DNA of 64,000 nucleotides from Stomorhina lunata. Taxonomy: Eukaryota; Arthropoda; Insecta; Diptera; Rhiniidae. The stretch covers positions 14,858,985-14,922,984 of the forward strand of contig OW121741.1 of assembly GCA_933228675.1 (NCBI GenBank), written 5' to 3'. The translations under genes and the position numbers were made by a program. Position 1 is the first letter of the stretch. Each line of letters starts with the position of its first letter. Shown here one piece after another: positions 52,496 to 63,515 of this stretch. The notes below the pieces were generated by a model. The model was not told the DNA's origin and ran no database searches. It saw only the letters and a program-made list of their open reading frames with translations.

Positions 52496-54440
52496 AAAAT
52501 TTCTGTAAAATTTTGTCTTCTATAGAAAATTTTGTAAAATTTTGTCTTCTATAGAAAATTTTGCAAAATTTTGTCTTCTATAGAATATTTTGCAAAATTT
52601 TGTCTTTTTTAGAAAATTTTGCAAAATTTTGTCTTCTATAGAAAATTTTGCAAAATTTTGTCTCCTATAGAAAATTTTGTCTTCTATAGAAAATTTTGCA
52701 AAATTTTGTCTTCTTTAGAAAATTTTGCAAAATTTTGTCTTCTATAGAAAATTTTGCAAAATTTTGTCTTCTATAGAAAATTTTGCAAAATTTTGTCTTC
52801 TATAGAAAATTTTGCAAAATTTTGTCTTCTATAGAAAATTTTGCAAAATTTTGTCTTCTTTAGAAAATTTTGCAAAATTTTGTCTCTATAGAAAATTTTG
52901 CAAAATTTTGTGTTCTATAGAAAATTTTGTCTTCTACAGAAAATTTTGCAAAATTTTGTCTTCTATAGAAAATTTTCCAAAATTTTGTCTTCTATAGAAA
53001 ATTTTGCAAAATTTTGTCTTCTATAGAAAATTTTGCAAAATTTTGTCTTCTATAGAAAATTTTGCAAAATTTTGTCTTCTATAGAAAATTTTGCAAAATT
53101 TTGTCTTCTATAGAAAATTTTGCAAAATTTTGTCTTCTATAGAAAATTTTGCAAAATTTTGTCTTCTATAGAAAATTTTGCAAAATTTTGTCTTCTATAG
53201 AAAATTTTGCAAAATTTTGTCTTCTATAGAAAATTTTGCAAAATTTTGTCTTCTATGAAAGTTTTGCAAAATTTTGTCTTCTATAGAAAATTTTGCAAAA
53301 TTTTGTCTTTTTTAGAAAATTTTGCAAAATTTTGTCTTCTATAGAAAATTTTGCAAAATTTTGTCTTCTATAGAAAATTTTGCAAAATTTTGTCTTTTTT
53401 AGAAAATTTTGCAAAATTTTGTCTTCTATAGAAAATTTTGCAAAATTTTGTCTTCTATAGAAAATTTTGCAAAATTTTGTGTTCTATAGAAAATTTTGTC
53501 TTCTATAGAAAATTTTGCAAAATTTTGTCTTCTATAGAAAATTTTGTCTTCTATAGAAAATTTTGCAAAATTTTGTCTTCTATAGAAAATTTTGCAAAAT
53601 TTTGTCTTCTATAGAAAATTTTGCAAAATTTTGTCTTCTATAGAAAATTTTGCAAAATTTTGTCTTCTATAGAAAATTTTGCAAAATTTTGTCTTCTATA
53701 GAAAATTTTGCAAAATTTTGTCTTCTATAGAAAATTTTGCAAAATTTTGTCTTCTATAGAAAATTTTGCAAAATTTTGTCTTTTTTAGAAAATTTTGCAA
53801 AATTTTGTCTTCTATAAAAAATTTTGCAAAATTTTGTCTTCTATAGAAAATTTTGCAAAATTTTGTGTTCTATAGAAAATTTTGCAAAATTTTGTCTTCT
53901 ATAGAAAATTTTGCAAAATTTTGTCTTCTATAGAAAATTTTGCAAAATTTTGTCTTCTATAGAAAATTTTGCAAAATTTTGTCTTCTATAGAAAATTTTG
54001 CAAAATTTTGTCTTCTATAGAAAATTTTGTCTTCTATAGAAAATTTTGCAAAATTTTGTCTTCTATAGAAAATTTTGTCTTCTATAGAAAATTTCGCAAA
54101 ATTTTGTCTTCTATAGAAAATTTTGCAAAATTTTGACTTTTTTAGAAAATTTTGCAAAATTTTGTCTTCTATAGAAAATTTTGCAAAATTTTGTCTTCTA
54201 TAGAAAATTTTGCAAAATTTTGTCTTCTATAGAAAATTTTGCAAAATTTTGTCTACTATAGAAAATTTTGAAAAATTTTGTCTTCTATAGAAAATTTTGC
54301 AAAATTTTGTCTTCTTTATAAAATTTTGCAAAAATTTTGTCTTCTTTATAAAATTTTGCAAAAATTTTGTCTTCTTTAGAAAATTTTGCAAAATTTTGTG
54401 TTCTTTAGAAAATTTTGCAAAATTTTGTCTTTCGTAAGAA
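52496..54440 (+). repeat. 29-bp palindromic minisatellite, left arm of a facing pair
   Basis: About 67 units made of GTCTTCTATAG followed by the 18-bp perfect palindrome AAAATTTTGCAAAATTTT. Variant units have CTTTTTTAG, GTGTTC, or lack the GC-containing part. The rightmost units (about 54305-54420) carry CTTCTTTAG and CTTCTTTAT, which match the variant that dominates the oppositely oriented array starting near 54740. Confidence 0.95.
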
Positions 54441-54740
54441 AAGGGTATCCAAAGTCGTTGAGTTATACCCTGAGTACTTTTCGTCAGTATTTCAAGAAAC
54501 ATAAAAAATTGTTGCTAAAAAATGAATTTAAATCAAATTAATGACAAAATGTTAACCACTTTTTGTCTAAATTCTGCAGGATTTAAATAACAGATACTCG
54601 AGTAAGCGAAACTATATATTTGCTACTAACCCGTTAAGAAACTGTAATAAAATGGAGGTCTAAATTTCTAAACATTTTATACAAAAAGAAAATTTAAATT
54701 GAAAAATTTTTCTATGGAAAGAAAAGTTTTTCAAAATTTG

Positions 54741-56030
54741 CAAAATTTTCTAAAGAAGACAAAATTTTGCAAAATTTTTTAAAGAAGACAAAATTTTGCA
54801 AAATTTTCTAAAGAAGACAAAATTTTGCAAAATTTTCTAAAGAAGACAAAATTTTGCAAAATTTTCTAAAGAAGACAAAATTTTGCAAAATTTTCTAAAG
54901 AAGACAAAATTTTGCAAAATTTTCTAAAGAAGACAAAATTTTGCAAAATTTTCTAAAGAAGACAAAATTTTGCAAAATTTTCTAACGAAGACAAAATTTT
55001 GCAAAATTTTCTAACGAAGACAAAATTTTGCAAAATTTTCTAAAGAAGACAAAATTTTGCAAAATTTTCTAAAGAAGACAAAATTTTGCAAAATTTTCTA
55101 AAGAAGACAAAATTTTGCAAAATTTTCTAAAGAAGACAAAATTTTGCAAAATTTTCTAAAGAAGACAAAATTTTGCAAAATTTTCTAAAGAAGACAAAAT
55201 TTTGCAAAATTTTCTAAAGAAGACAAAATTTTGCAAAATTTTCTAAAGAAGACAAAATTTTGCAAAATTTTCTAAAGAAGACAAAATTTTGCAAAATTTT
55301 CTAAAGAAGACAAAATTTTGCAAAATTTTCTAAAGAAGACAAAATTTTGCAAAATTTTCTAAAGAAGACAAAATTTTGCAAAATTTTCTAAAGAAGACAA
55401 AATTTTGCAAAATTTTCTAAAGAAGACAAAATTTTGCAAAATTTTCTAAAGAAGACAAAATTTTGCAAAATTTTCTAAAGAAGACAAAATTTTGCAAAAT
55501 TTTCTAAAGAAGACAAAATTTTGCAAAATTTTCTAAAGAAGACAAAATTTTGCAAAATTTTCTAAAGACAAAATTTTGCAAAATTTTCTAAAGAAGACAA
55601 AATTTTGCAAAATTTTCTAAAGAAGACAAAATTTTGCAAAATTTTCTAAAGAAGACAAAATTTTGCAAAATTTTCTAAAGAAGACAAAATTTTGCAAAAT
55701 TTTCTAAAGAAGACAAAATTTTGCAAAATTTTCTAAAGAAGACAAAATTTTGCAAAATTTTCTAAAGGAGACAAAATTTTGCAAAATTTTCTAAAGAAGA
55801 CAAAATTTTGCAAAATTTTCTAAAGAAGACAAAATTTTGCAAAATTTTCTAAAGAAGACAAAATTTTGCAAAATTTTCTAAAGAAGACAAAATTTTGCAA
55901 AATTTTCTAAAGAAGACAAAATTTTGCAAAATTTTCTAAAAAAGTCCAAATTTTGTAAAATTTTCTAAAGAAGACAAATTTTTGCAAAATTTTTTAAAGA
56001 AGACAAAATATTGCGAAATTTTCAATAGAA
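54741..56030 (-). repeat. 29-bp palindromic minisatellite, right (inverted) arm
   Basis: About 44 units of AAAATTTTGCAAAATTTT plus CTAAAGAAGAC. This is the reverse complement of the left array's unit, with CTTTAG in place of CTATAG. It is much more homogeneous than the left arm. Together the arms form an inverted repeat of about 1.3-1.9 kb per arm around a 300-bp unique spacer (54441-54740). Confidence 0.95.
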
Positions 56031-56307
56031 GACAACATTTAATTAAATTTCTTAAGTTCGAGTTATGCCACTTAAAGGGTTAAGTTTATTCACTTGAGCT
56101 TTATAAATATTTTGCAATTTATTGCTTTCATAGAATGTTACTAAGAAAGAAACCGTGCCCTCTTGTATTAAAAAAAGTGTTTATTTTGTTAGGAAAAGGA
56201 ACACTGATTCGAAATACATATAATTTTTATCTTACACCAATTTCAAGATACACAGAATATTTATTTAAAATCTAACAAAAATTCGAAGTTATTCCTTTTA
56301 TATTAAC

Positions 56308-56586
56308 TCACTCCACATTAGCGTTGCGACACAAACACTCCATTTGGTCGCTGCAATAGCCGTCGTCATATCTCATGACATTGCACAGTGAACCACAAAT
56401 CGCCAGAGCCAATTCATTATTTCCCATAAAGTTGCAAAGTTCCAAATTCTGTTGTAAGATTAGATCCTGCAATTTGATTTCAGTGGAATCGGCCGAAGCT
56501 ACTCCAAGCGTGTATGAGGATATCAACGTTGATAAGATAAAAAGACAAATTACAAATTTTAATTTAATGCCATTTATAGACTTCAT
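56308..56586 (-). CDS. Defensin-like secreted peptide, strongly acidic
   Basis: 92 residues from the ATG at 56586. I chose this start because it begins a clean signal peptide (hydrophobic 9-30, cleavage after A-S-A, about residue 32); the frame is open upstream but would bury the signal. The mature part has six cysteines at 51, 64, 68, 78, 84 and 86, that is spacing 12-3-9-5-1. This is the cysteine-stabilised alpha-beta pattern, and the same spacing as classical fly defensins. The gamma-core G-Y-C and the final C-x-C-R-N are kept. Unusual points: the mature region has about 10 acidic and 3 basic residues, where antimicrobial defensins are cationic, and no dibasic propeptide site is seen before the first cysteine. 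Family membership is well supported; antimicrobial activity is doubtful. It could act in reproduction, signalling or inhibition. A minus-strand AATAAA lies at 56260-56265. Confidence 0.85.
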   Translation of the reverse strand: MKSINGIKLKFVICLFILSTLISSYTLGVASADSTEIKLQDLILQQNLELCNFMGNNELALAICGSLCNVMRYDDGYCSDQMECLCRNANVE

Positions 56587-56641
56587 GTTGTTTGGATGCG
56601 GGTTATAGGTGGAATGATGAATTGACCAAAACAACATGTGG

Positions 56642-56650
56642 CTTAAATAG
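56642..56650 (-). promoter_or_regulatory. Probable TATA box of the defensin-like gene
   Basis: CTATTTAAG on the minus strand, about 56 bp before the ATG. A start about 30 bp downstream would fall in TCAATTCATCATTC. I saw no clear NF-kappaB/Rel site in the few hundred bases upstream. Confidence 0.5.
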
Positions 56651-57129
56651 GTATTAAAAATGTTAGGTACTTTTGCTGCAGTTTGGCGGCCTTTTAATGT
56701 GTATGCAGGTGTTTTTGGAGTGTGAGAGAAGAGCAAATATTGCAAATATGTCATTATTTTTTCTATATATCAATGAAAGCATTAGAGGTATTCAGAGTTA
56801 TTAAGGTGCGAAAATGTAGACAATTTGTTTATTATTATCATCATTATTCCTACCAGCAATATCAGTATAGGTATTAGTATTAGTATATGAAAATTTTACA
56901 ATTTGACCCAACAACACTCTGTGTCTTGAATGCCTCTACCTTTTACAATAAAACACTTGTATTTGTTAGAGCAAAACCTTCGAATAATGCAAAATTGTTT
57001 ATATATTTTTAATTATTGTATTTTAGTTTATATTTTAACAATTTAACAAATTGGGTTAAACAAATTTTGAAAATTTATTTTAAAATTAATATCAAAATTG
57101 TCCGTCTAATTCCAAAAAACAAAAAAAAA

Positions 57130-58461
57130 ATGACAGAATTACCAGAATGCGCCTCAAATTGCAAAGCCAAGCCTATAACAGAACTTTTAAGAATGTCGTT
57201 GGTCCCAGTGCCCTGTCAGGAATGTTCTCTAGATCCTCGCGGCTGCATAAGATCGGAATGCATTGATTGGATACGGGACTTAAAGAATAAAACTCCTGTA
57301 TGGAGTCGTTTAAATGATATCAATACAGGAGGATATAATCGCAAATTACCTATGTCTATGACTAAACATTATGATATCGAAATTCGGGGACGTTTATGGT
57401 CTCTGTGGTGTTGGAGATGTAAACACGATGATGCAAAATTTCACGATAAATCATATTTAGCTTCAACGGTAATAGCTTTATGTACAGCTCGTGTTATAAG
57501 TTTAAATTTATGGACCCCGGCTCTAATGAACTGTATTCTTTTAAATGGTCAGACATTTTATGAGAATAGTTTGAAGACCTTTAAGGGCAGAAAAAAATAT
57601 TTTCAGCTGGAAAATCTTGATAAACATTGCTGTCTGGAAGGCATAGGCTTTTGTGTATGCTTTAAGGCTGTTCAAAAAGGCCGTGTTTATAGTGTTCCCT
57701 TAAAGTGCCACAAAAGCTTGGCTTATGCTTTAATCCAATTTTTCCAGTTCCATCAATTTGGTATTTTGGAATGTAATAAACATGTATTGGGTTTTGGTTG
57801 TATAGGTGGACCGAGAGGTGGTTACATTATGTTTGATGCTCAAGATATGAATGGCAATATATTTCCCAAAGGCTATACGGGAGCTTATCTACTAAGAACA
57901 AATCATTTGCAGGTTCTTTTATACTGTCTTATAATAACCCTAAACATTACCAAAATAGATGCGGCATTCTCTTTACATCGAGTCCATATAAAAATAAACG
58001 AAAGTCAAAATCACATTCTAAAAAGTTTCCCGGGCAAATGTGTAATGAAATGTGCGAAAATGAAGGCACATAAATGTTTGACTGCTACATCTGTCATGTC
58101 TTTGAAATCTGGCACATCCGAGACCCCGGCCCAGATTTCAATACCCCAAAGAAAATCTTCAGAACCTAAGACTTTTAAACAAAAATATCTTCGCAATAAA
58201 CACAATATTTCCAAGGAAGAGGCTAAAATAGGTGTGATTAGACCTACGGTAGATCCTGATCTTAGCAGCGAAGAAGACATCAGAATTTGTTATGATTTCG
58301 TTAGAATGATTTGTTCGCAAACTGATCTACCCTTAATGCCAGCTGATGAGAAAAGGCCAACAAAAGATTTTACTGTTGAGTCCATAAATGATGCCTTGGT
58401 CATGGGCCTTCAGGCCAAGAAAAATGTTATTCCATGGGAAAGGTGCCCAAAGGCGAAATGA
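57130..58461 (+). CDS. Unknown single-exon protein, paralogue of 59252-60691
   Basis: 443 residues from the ATG at 57130 (context AAAAAAATGAC). The frame is open 114 bp further upstream, but that part encodes an A/T-driven Lys/Ile/Phe stretch, so the later ATG is preferred. The N-terminus is Cys-rich. Landmarks shared with the minus-strand neighbour are P-V-W-S-R-L, Y-D-I-E-I-x-x-R-L-x-S-L, a long central helix-like region with N-L-W-T-P-A-L, F-x-x-x-Q-F-G-x-x-x-C-N, a G-Y-x-M-F-D turn, and L-L-R-T-N-H-L-Q-V-L-L-Y-C-L-I-I-T-L-N. The C-terminal 140 residues are divergent and basic. The overall layout recalls papain-like ubiquitin-peptidase relatives found in insects and mobile elements, but the expected catalytic Cys and His positions read otherwise (for example F-D-A-Q). 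This is tentative inference. No signal peptide. Function unknown. Confidence 0.85.
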   Translation: MTELPECASNCKAKPITELLRMSLVPVPCQECSLDPRGCIRSECIDWIRDLKNKTPVWSRLNDINTGGYNRKLPMSMTKHYDIEIRGRLWSLWCWRCKHDDAKFHDKSYLASTVIALCTARVISLNLWTPALMNCILLNGQTFYENSLKTFKGRKKYFQLENLDKHCCLEGIGFCVCFKAVQKGRVYSVPLKCHKSLAYALIQFFQFHQFGILECNKHVLGFGCIGGPRGGYIMFDAQDMNGNIFPKGYTGAYLLRTNHLQVLLYCLIITLNITKIDAAFSLHRVHIKINESQNHILKSFPGKCVMKCAKMKAHKCLTATSVMSLKSGTSETPAQISIPQRKSSEPKTFKQKYLRNKHNISKEEAKIGVIRPTVDPDLSSEEDIRICYDFVRMICSQTDLPLMPADEKRPTKDFTVESINDALVMGLQAKKNVIPWERCPKAK

Positions 58462-58609
58462 TGTTACCGATTTTAGAATTTTAAGTAAATTTCGACAACA
58501 TTTAATTTTGAGTAATGGGCAGCTTTTTCTTTATTGATACAGATAAAATATATATCGATACCTAAAATGCAAAACGACATAAGGCACAATGATTTTTTAA
58601 TTGATTATG

Positions 58610-59110
58610 AAATTTTTCAAAAATTTTCTATTTTTACAGAAAATTAAAAAAAAATCTATTTTTATAGGAAATTTTTCAAACAATTTCAAAAGTTTTCTAG
58701 GAAATTTTAAAAAAAAAATTTTAATTTTCACTTTTTTTTAATTTTTTTTAAAATTTTGTAATTTTGAAGGAAATTTTTCAAAAATTTTCTATTTTTATAG
58801 AAAATTTTTCAAAAATCTATTTCTAGTTTTATAGAAAATGTTTCAAAAATTTTCTATTTGTATAGGAAATTTTTCAAAAATTTACTATTTTTATAGGAAA
58901 TTTTTCAAAAATTTTCTATTTTTATAGGAAATTTTTCAAAAATTTTCTAATTTTATAGGAAATTTTTCAAAAATTTTCTATTTTTATAGAAAATTTTTCA
59001 AAAATTTTCTATTTTTACAGAAAATTTTTCAAAAATTTTCTATTTTTATAGAAAATTTTCTATTTTTATAGGAAATTTTTCAAAAATTTTCAATTTTTAT
59101 AAAAAAAATT
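58610..59110 (+). repeat. 31-bp palindromic array between the convergent paralogues
   Basis: About 16 units containing GGAAATTTTTCAAAAATTT and CTATTTTTATA. In good copies the arms TAGGAAATTTTT and AAAAATTTCCTA surround a single C. The units match the arrays at 60920-63050 (inverted) and 63516-64000 (same strand). It fills the 3' intergenic space of both genes. Confidence 0.88.
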
Positions 59111-59251
59111 ACAAATTCTAAATTTTAGTTGTTATTTATTATTACTTCAATATCGAAACATTAAATATATCTTAAGCCTATTTATCTGGTCAAATTAAAC
59201 TTTGCTTTGAAATCTCAGTTCTCAGTTCTCCATTTCCTACCAAATACGCTT

Positions 59252-60691
59252 TTAGGCCTTAGCTATTTCTGGTGTTAAAGTATCTGTACTGGGGGACTTA
59301 CAAACATCCGAAACTGTAGATGTCTCAGATTTAATATAATTTATATGGGCCTCTGGTTTATCGAATATGATCCATTCTTTCAATTCATTTGATTTTCCTT
59401 GCTTCTTGACCTTGGCAGAAGTTGAATCTTGGCAAGAAAATGCTTTAGGTAGTTCAGAATTTCCAAAGGTTAGCTTAGATGGCTTGGGTACAGCTATGAT
59501 GTAATAGGTTTTATTGGGATCCAGAGCAATTTTCGCCATAGATTCTTCAGATTTTAAGATTTCCATTTTCGAAAGGTTGAGTTTTTTGGGGACGTTAGTA
59601 TTTTTTAAGAACATGGGTTCTAAAAAAGCGGAGGGTTTTAATGTTTTATTCTTGCTGGTGCTCATGGAGGATCGGAAACTTTCGGATTTTGTAAAAGTTA
59701 CGCTAGCAGTTTCATTTTTTGCTGGTTTTATAAAACTGTCTACTTTCTTTTCCTCCGCCTCTTTTTGTGGATTCTTAACTAAAATCGGAACATACAATTC
59801 TTTCGTCAAGGATCTTCTTTCATTAGAGTTTAGTTTTCTCACATCGACAGTATTTAAGGTAAACATGGGCTTTGTCTGTCTTGCATTGAGGGTTATAATC
59901 AGACAGTAGAGTAATATTTGCAAATGATGAGTTCTCAATACATAAGAATTTGTTTGAAAATCCTTAAACAAGGGCTTACCCTGAGTTTCACAATCATACA
60001 TAAAGAATCCATAATCCGTATCGAGAGTATAACCAAAGGCCAATGTGCGATCATTGCATTTTATAAGACCGAATTGATAATGATGGAAAAACCAAGACAA
60101 AGCTCTTGCCAAGTTAAACTCATCGTAACCATATTCCATATACAGATATCCCTTGGCAACTGAATTTATTTGTATTTTATACTGATTTTCATCAATACTA
60201 TAATATTGGCTTAAATCTTTTATACCAAACTGTTCCTCTTCTCTGCCAGAATTCTTTAATAGCTCGGGATATAACTTAATAGCGTTTTCAAAAATACTAT
60301 CCAAACACTTGCTAGACCATTCTTGGAAGCTATATTTCAAAGCATAAATTAAGGCCAAAATGTTACAAATCAAATGGCAGTTCCCTAAATTTCTGATTCT
60401 GTTGTTAAGCTTCGTTTGAATGTGTTGATTGCCAAACAATGACAACAAACGTTCTGGAATTTCTACTTGATAATCCCCACCACTTAAATATATCACTTCT
60501 TTTCTTGGAAGACCGACACAATTGGTCTTTCGCAAACGACTCCATATGGGCACCTTCCTACCGTTCTCCGTTAGCCAATTGACGGTTTCATTGTGTATGA
60601 GTAGAGTGTCATTGGAGCACATATTATTGTACCGACAGGCCATGGGAATGCTGTTAGAACAGTCTCCTTTGGCTTTCTGAAGTTGCTTCAT
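59252..60691 (-). CDS. Unknown single-exon protein, paralogue of 57130-58461
   Basis: 479 residues starting MKQLQKAKGDC. It converges on its paralogue, with 790 bp between the two stops. Shared landmarks: P-I-W-S-R-L (about 50), Y-Q-V-E-I-P-E-R-L-L-S-L, a central region with G-N-C-H-L-I-C-N-I-L-A-L-I-Y-A-L and E-W-S-S-K-C-L-D, Y-Q-F-G-L-I-K-C-N, A-F-G-Y with G-F-F-M-Y-D, and L-R-T-H-H-L-Q-I-L-L-Y-C-L-I-I-T-L-N. The C-terminal 190 residues are Ser/Lys/Thr-rich and probably disordered. No signal peptide or membrane segment stands out; the L-Q-I-L-L-Y-C helix is hydrophobic but short. The retained G-N-C-x-x-x-C resembles the cysteine-containing helix start of papain-like folds, but the histidine expected near the F-M-Y-D turn is absent, so enzymatic activity is doubtful. 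A minus-strand AATAAA at 59135-59140 could end the transcript. Known function: none that I recognise. Confidence 0.85.
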   Translation of the reverse strand: MKQLQKAKGDCSNSIPMACRYNNMCSNDTLLIHNETVNWLTENGRKVPIWSRLRKTNCVGLPRKEVIYLSGGDYQVEIPERLLSLFGNQHIQTKLNNRIRNLGNCHLICNILALIYALKYSFQEWSSKCLDSIFENAIKLYPELLKNSGREEEQFGIKDLSQYYSIDENQYKIQINSVAKGYLYMEYGYDEFNLARALSWFFHHYQFGLIKCNDRTLAFGYTLDTDYGFFMYDCETQGKPLFKDFQTNSYVLRTHHLQILLYCLIITLNARQTKPMFTLNTVDVRKLNSNERRSLTKELYVPILVKNPQKEAEEKKVDSFIKPAKNETASVTFTKSESFRSSMSTSKNKTLKPSAFLEPMFLKNTNVPKKLNLSKMEILKSEESMAKIALDPNKTYYIIAVPKPSKLTFGNSELPKAFSCQDSTSAKVKKQGKSNELKEWIIFDKPEAHINYIKSETSTVSDVCKSPSTDTLTPEIAKA

Positions 60692-60919
60692 TTTAAATTA
60701 TTTACAAGAAATTTGATCAAAAAAACTGTTAATTTTGTTTAGATAGAGACCAAAGTTCCAAAAAGTTAAAAGATCTTGTTTTTTTTATTATTTTTGTTAA
60801 AATTTTCCACAATTTACTCTGAAAATTTATATTTAAGAAACTTTATAGATCTGACAAATTATATCATAAATCGATTGACAAAAATCAAAATATTTCATAC
60901 ACAGACAAAAAAAGTTCTT

Positions 60920-63050
60920 TAAAATTTGATATAAAAATAAACAAGTTTTCCTATTAAAATAGGGAATTTTTGAAAAATGTCTTATCAAAATAAGAATTTT
61001 TTTAAAAATTTCCTTTAAAAATAAGAAATTTTTAAAAATTCCTATAAAAATAAGAAATTTTTTAAATATTTCCTATCAAAATAAAAAATTTTTTGAAAAT
61101 TTGCCAAAAAAATAAGAAATTTTTTAAAAATTTCATATACAAATAAGAAAATTTTTAAAAAATTTCTTATAAAAAGAAAAAAAAATTCCTATAAAAATAA
61201 GAAATTTTTTAAAAAATTCCTATAAAAATAAGAAATTTTTTAAAAATTTCCTATAAAAATAAGAAATTTTTTAAAAAATTCCTATAAAAATAAGAAATTT
61301 TTTAAAAATTTTCTATAAAAATAAGAAATTTTTTAAAAATTTCCTATAAAAGTAAGAAATTTTTGAAAAATTTCTTATAAAAAGAAAAAAATTTGAATAA
61401 AAATTCCTATAAAAATAAGAAAATTTTTTTAAAAATTTTCCTATAAAAATAAGAAAATTTTTGAAAAATTTTCCTATAAAAATAAGAAAATTTTTGAAAA
61501 ATTTTCCTATAAAAATAAGCAAATTTTTTAAAAATTTCCTATAAAAATAAGAAATTTTTAAAATATTTCCTACAAAAATAAGAAATTTTTGAAAAATTTC
61601 CTAAAAGTAAGAAATTTTTGATGAATTTCCTATAAAAATTAGAAATTTTTCAATAATTTTCTATAAAAATAAGAAATTTTTGAAGAATTTCCTTAAAAAA
61701 TAAAAAATTTGTAAAACATTTCCTATAGAAATAAGAAATTTTTTAAAAATTTCATAAAAAGTAAATAAGGAATTTTTTAAAAATTTCTTATAAAAGTAAT
61801 AAATTTTTAAAAAATTTCTTATAAAAATAAGAAATGTTTGAAAAATTTCCTATAAAAATAAAAAAATTTTGAAAATTTTTATATAAAAATAGAAAAAATT
61901 TTTAATTTCCTAGAAAAATGAAAAAAAAAATTTAAATTTTCTATAGAAATAAGAAATTTTTTCAAAATTTCATAAAAAGTAAATAAGGAATTTTTTCAAA
62001 ATTTCTTATAAAAGTAATAAATTTTTAAAAAATTTCTTATAAAAATAAGAAATTTTTGAAAAATTTCCTATAAAAATAAAAAAATTTTGAAAATTTTTAT
62101 ATAAAAATAAAAAAAAAATTTAATTTCCTATAAAAATGAAAAAAAAAATTTAAAATTTTCTATAGAAATAAGAAATTTTTTAAAAATTTCCTATAAAAAT
62201 AAGAAATTTTTGAAAAATTTCAAAAATAGGAAATTTTTGAAAAATATCCTTTATAAATAGAACATTTTTGAAAAATATCCTATATAAAAAGAAAATCTTT
62301 GAAAAATTTCCTAGAAAAATAGGAAATTTTTGAAAAATTTCCTAAAAAAATAAAACATTTTTTAAAAATTTCCTATAAAAATAAAAGAATTTTAAAAAAT
62401 GTGCCTATAAAAATTAAAGTTTTTGTAAAAGTATTTAAGAAATACGAAATTTGTTAAAAATTTCCTATAAAGATAAGAAAAATTTTCCTTTTAAGAAAAG
62501 TAAATTTTGGAAACAATTTTTGAAAAATTTGCTATAAAATTAAGAAATTTTTGAAAAACTTCCTATAAAAAAAGAAATTTTTGAAAAATTTCTTTTAAAA
62601 AAATAAAGTTTTGAAAAATTTCTTGTAAAAATGAGAAATTTTGGAAAAATTTCCTATGAAAATAAGAAATTCTTGAAAAATTTCCTATAAAAATTAGAAA
62701 TTTTTGAAAATTTTCGATCAAAATAAGAATCTTTCGTCCTATATATACAACAAATTTTTGAAAAATTTTCTATTAAAAGAGGAAATCTTATAAAACAAGA
62801 AATTTTTTGAAAAATTTCCTATAAAAAACACAATTTTGAAAAATTTCTTATAAAAATAGGAAATTTTTGAAAAATTTCCTATAAAAAAAGAAATTTTTGT
62901 AAAATGTTAATATAAAAATAAGAATTTTTTGAAAGATTTGCTATAAAAATAATTTTTGAAAAATTTCCTATAAAATAATAAAAGTTTGAAAAATTTCCTA
63001 GAAAAATAAAAAAATTCTGAAAAATTTCCTAATTTTTCATTTATGATTTT
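60920..63050 (-). repeat. 31-bp palindromic array upstream of the minus-strand paralogue
   Basis: About 68 irregular units of AAGAAATTTTTGAAAAATTT plus CCTATAAAAAT. This is the reverse complement of the units at 58610-59110 and 63516-64000. Divergence is high, with many indels and occasional 60-70-bp second-order repeats (for example about 61740-61920 recurs at about 61965-62150). It begins about 230 bp upstream of the neighbouring ATG. Confidence 0.9.
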
Positions 63051-63515
63051 CTTTTCTCTATTAATTACGTTTATTTGTCTTTCTTTGAAATATAAAGTTT
63101 TTCTATCCTGATTTAGAAAATTAGCTTTTCTTTGAACCTTTTACAATTAATTAATGAATCAAAGCAGTTTTTTTTTTCTAAAGAAATTTAAACATTGACT
63201 TTATTCATAAAAATATTTATAGTGTTTAAATCATTTAAAAATTGTGATAGAAGTAGAATTGAAATGAAGATGGAAATAAAATTTTCTAATAAAGCATGTA
63301 TCCACTTGTTATCACTTGGTACTAAAATAAGATTCAAATGAAATTCAATTTAATATTTAAATAAAATCTAAGGAAATACGAGAAAGATTTATATTAAAAC
63401 GATTGTTTTATAATGATTTAAACAAGTAACAGGTGATGACTAAAAGTTAAGAATATAGGTTCGATTACACGAATAAATTTGCTTATATTGTTATATTTTT
63501 AACATTATAAATTTT
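63051..63515. other. Unique spacer between inverted 31-bp arrays
   Basis: AT-rich, no gene. It forms the loop between the array to its left and the oppositely oriented array to its right. Confidence 0.5.

Noticed and set aside
56587..56754. Upstream start for the defensin-like gene
   Set aside because: It would place 56 residues in front of a clear signal peptide and overlaps the probable TATA box and start site.
57016..57129. Upstream ATG extending the 57130-58461 gene by 38 residues
   Set aside because: The extension is AT-driven Lys/Ile/Phe sequence with no counterpart in the paralogue; the ATG at 57130 has a better context.
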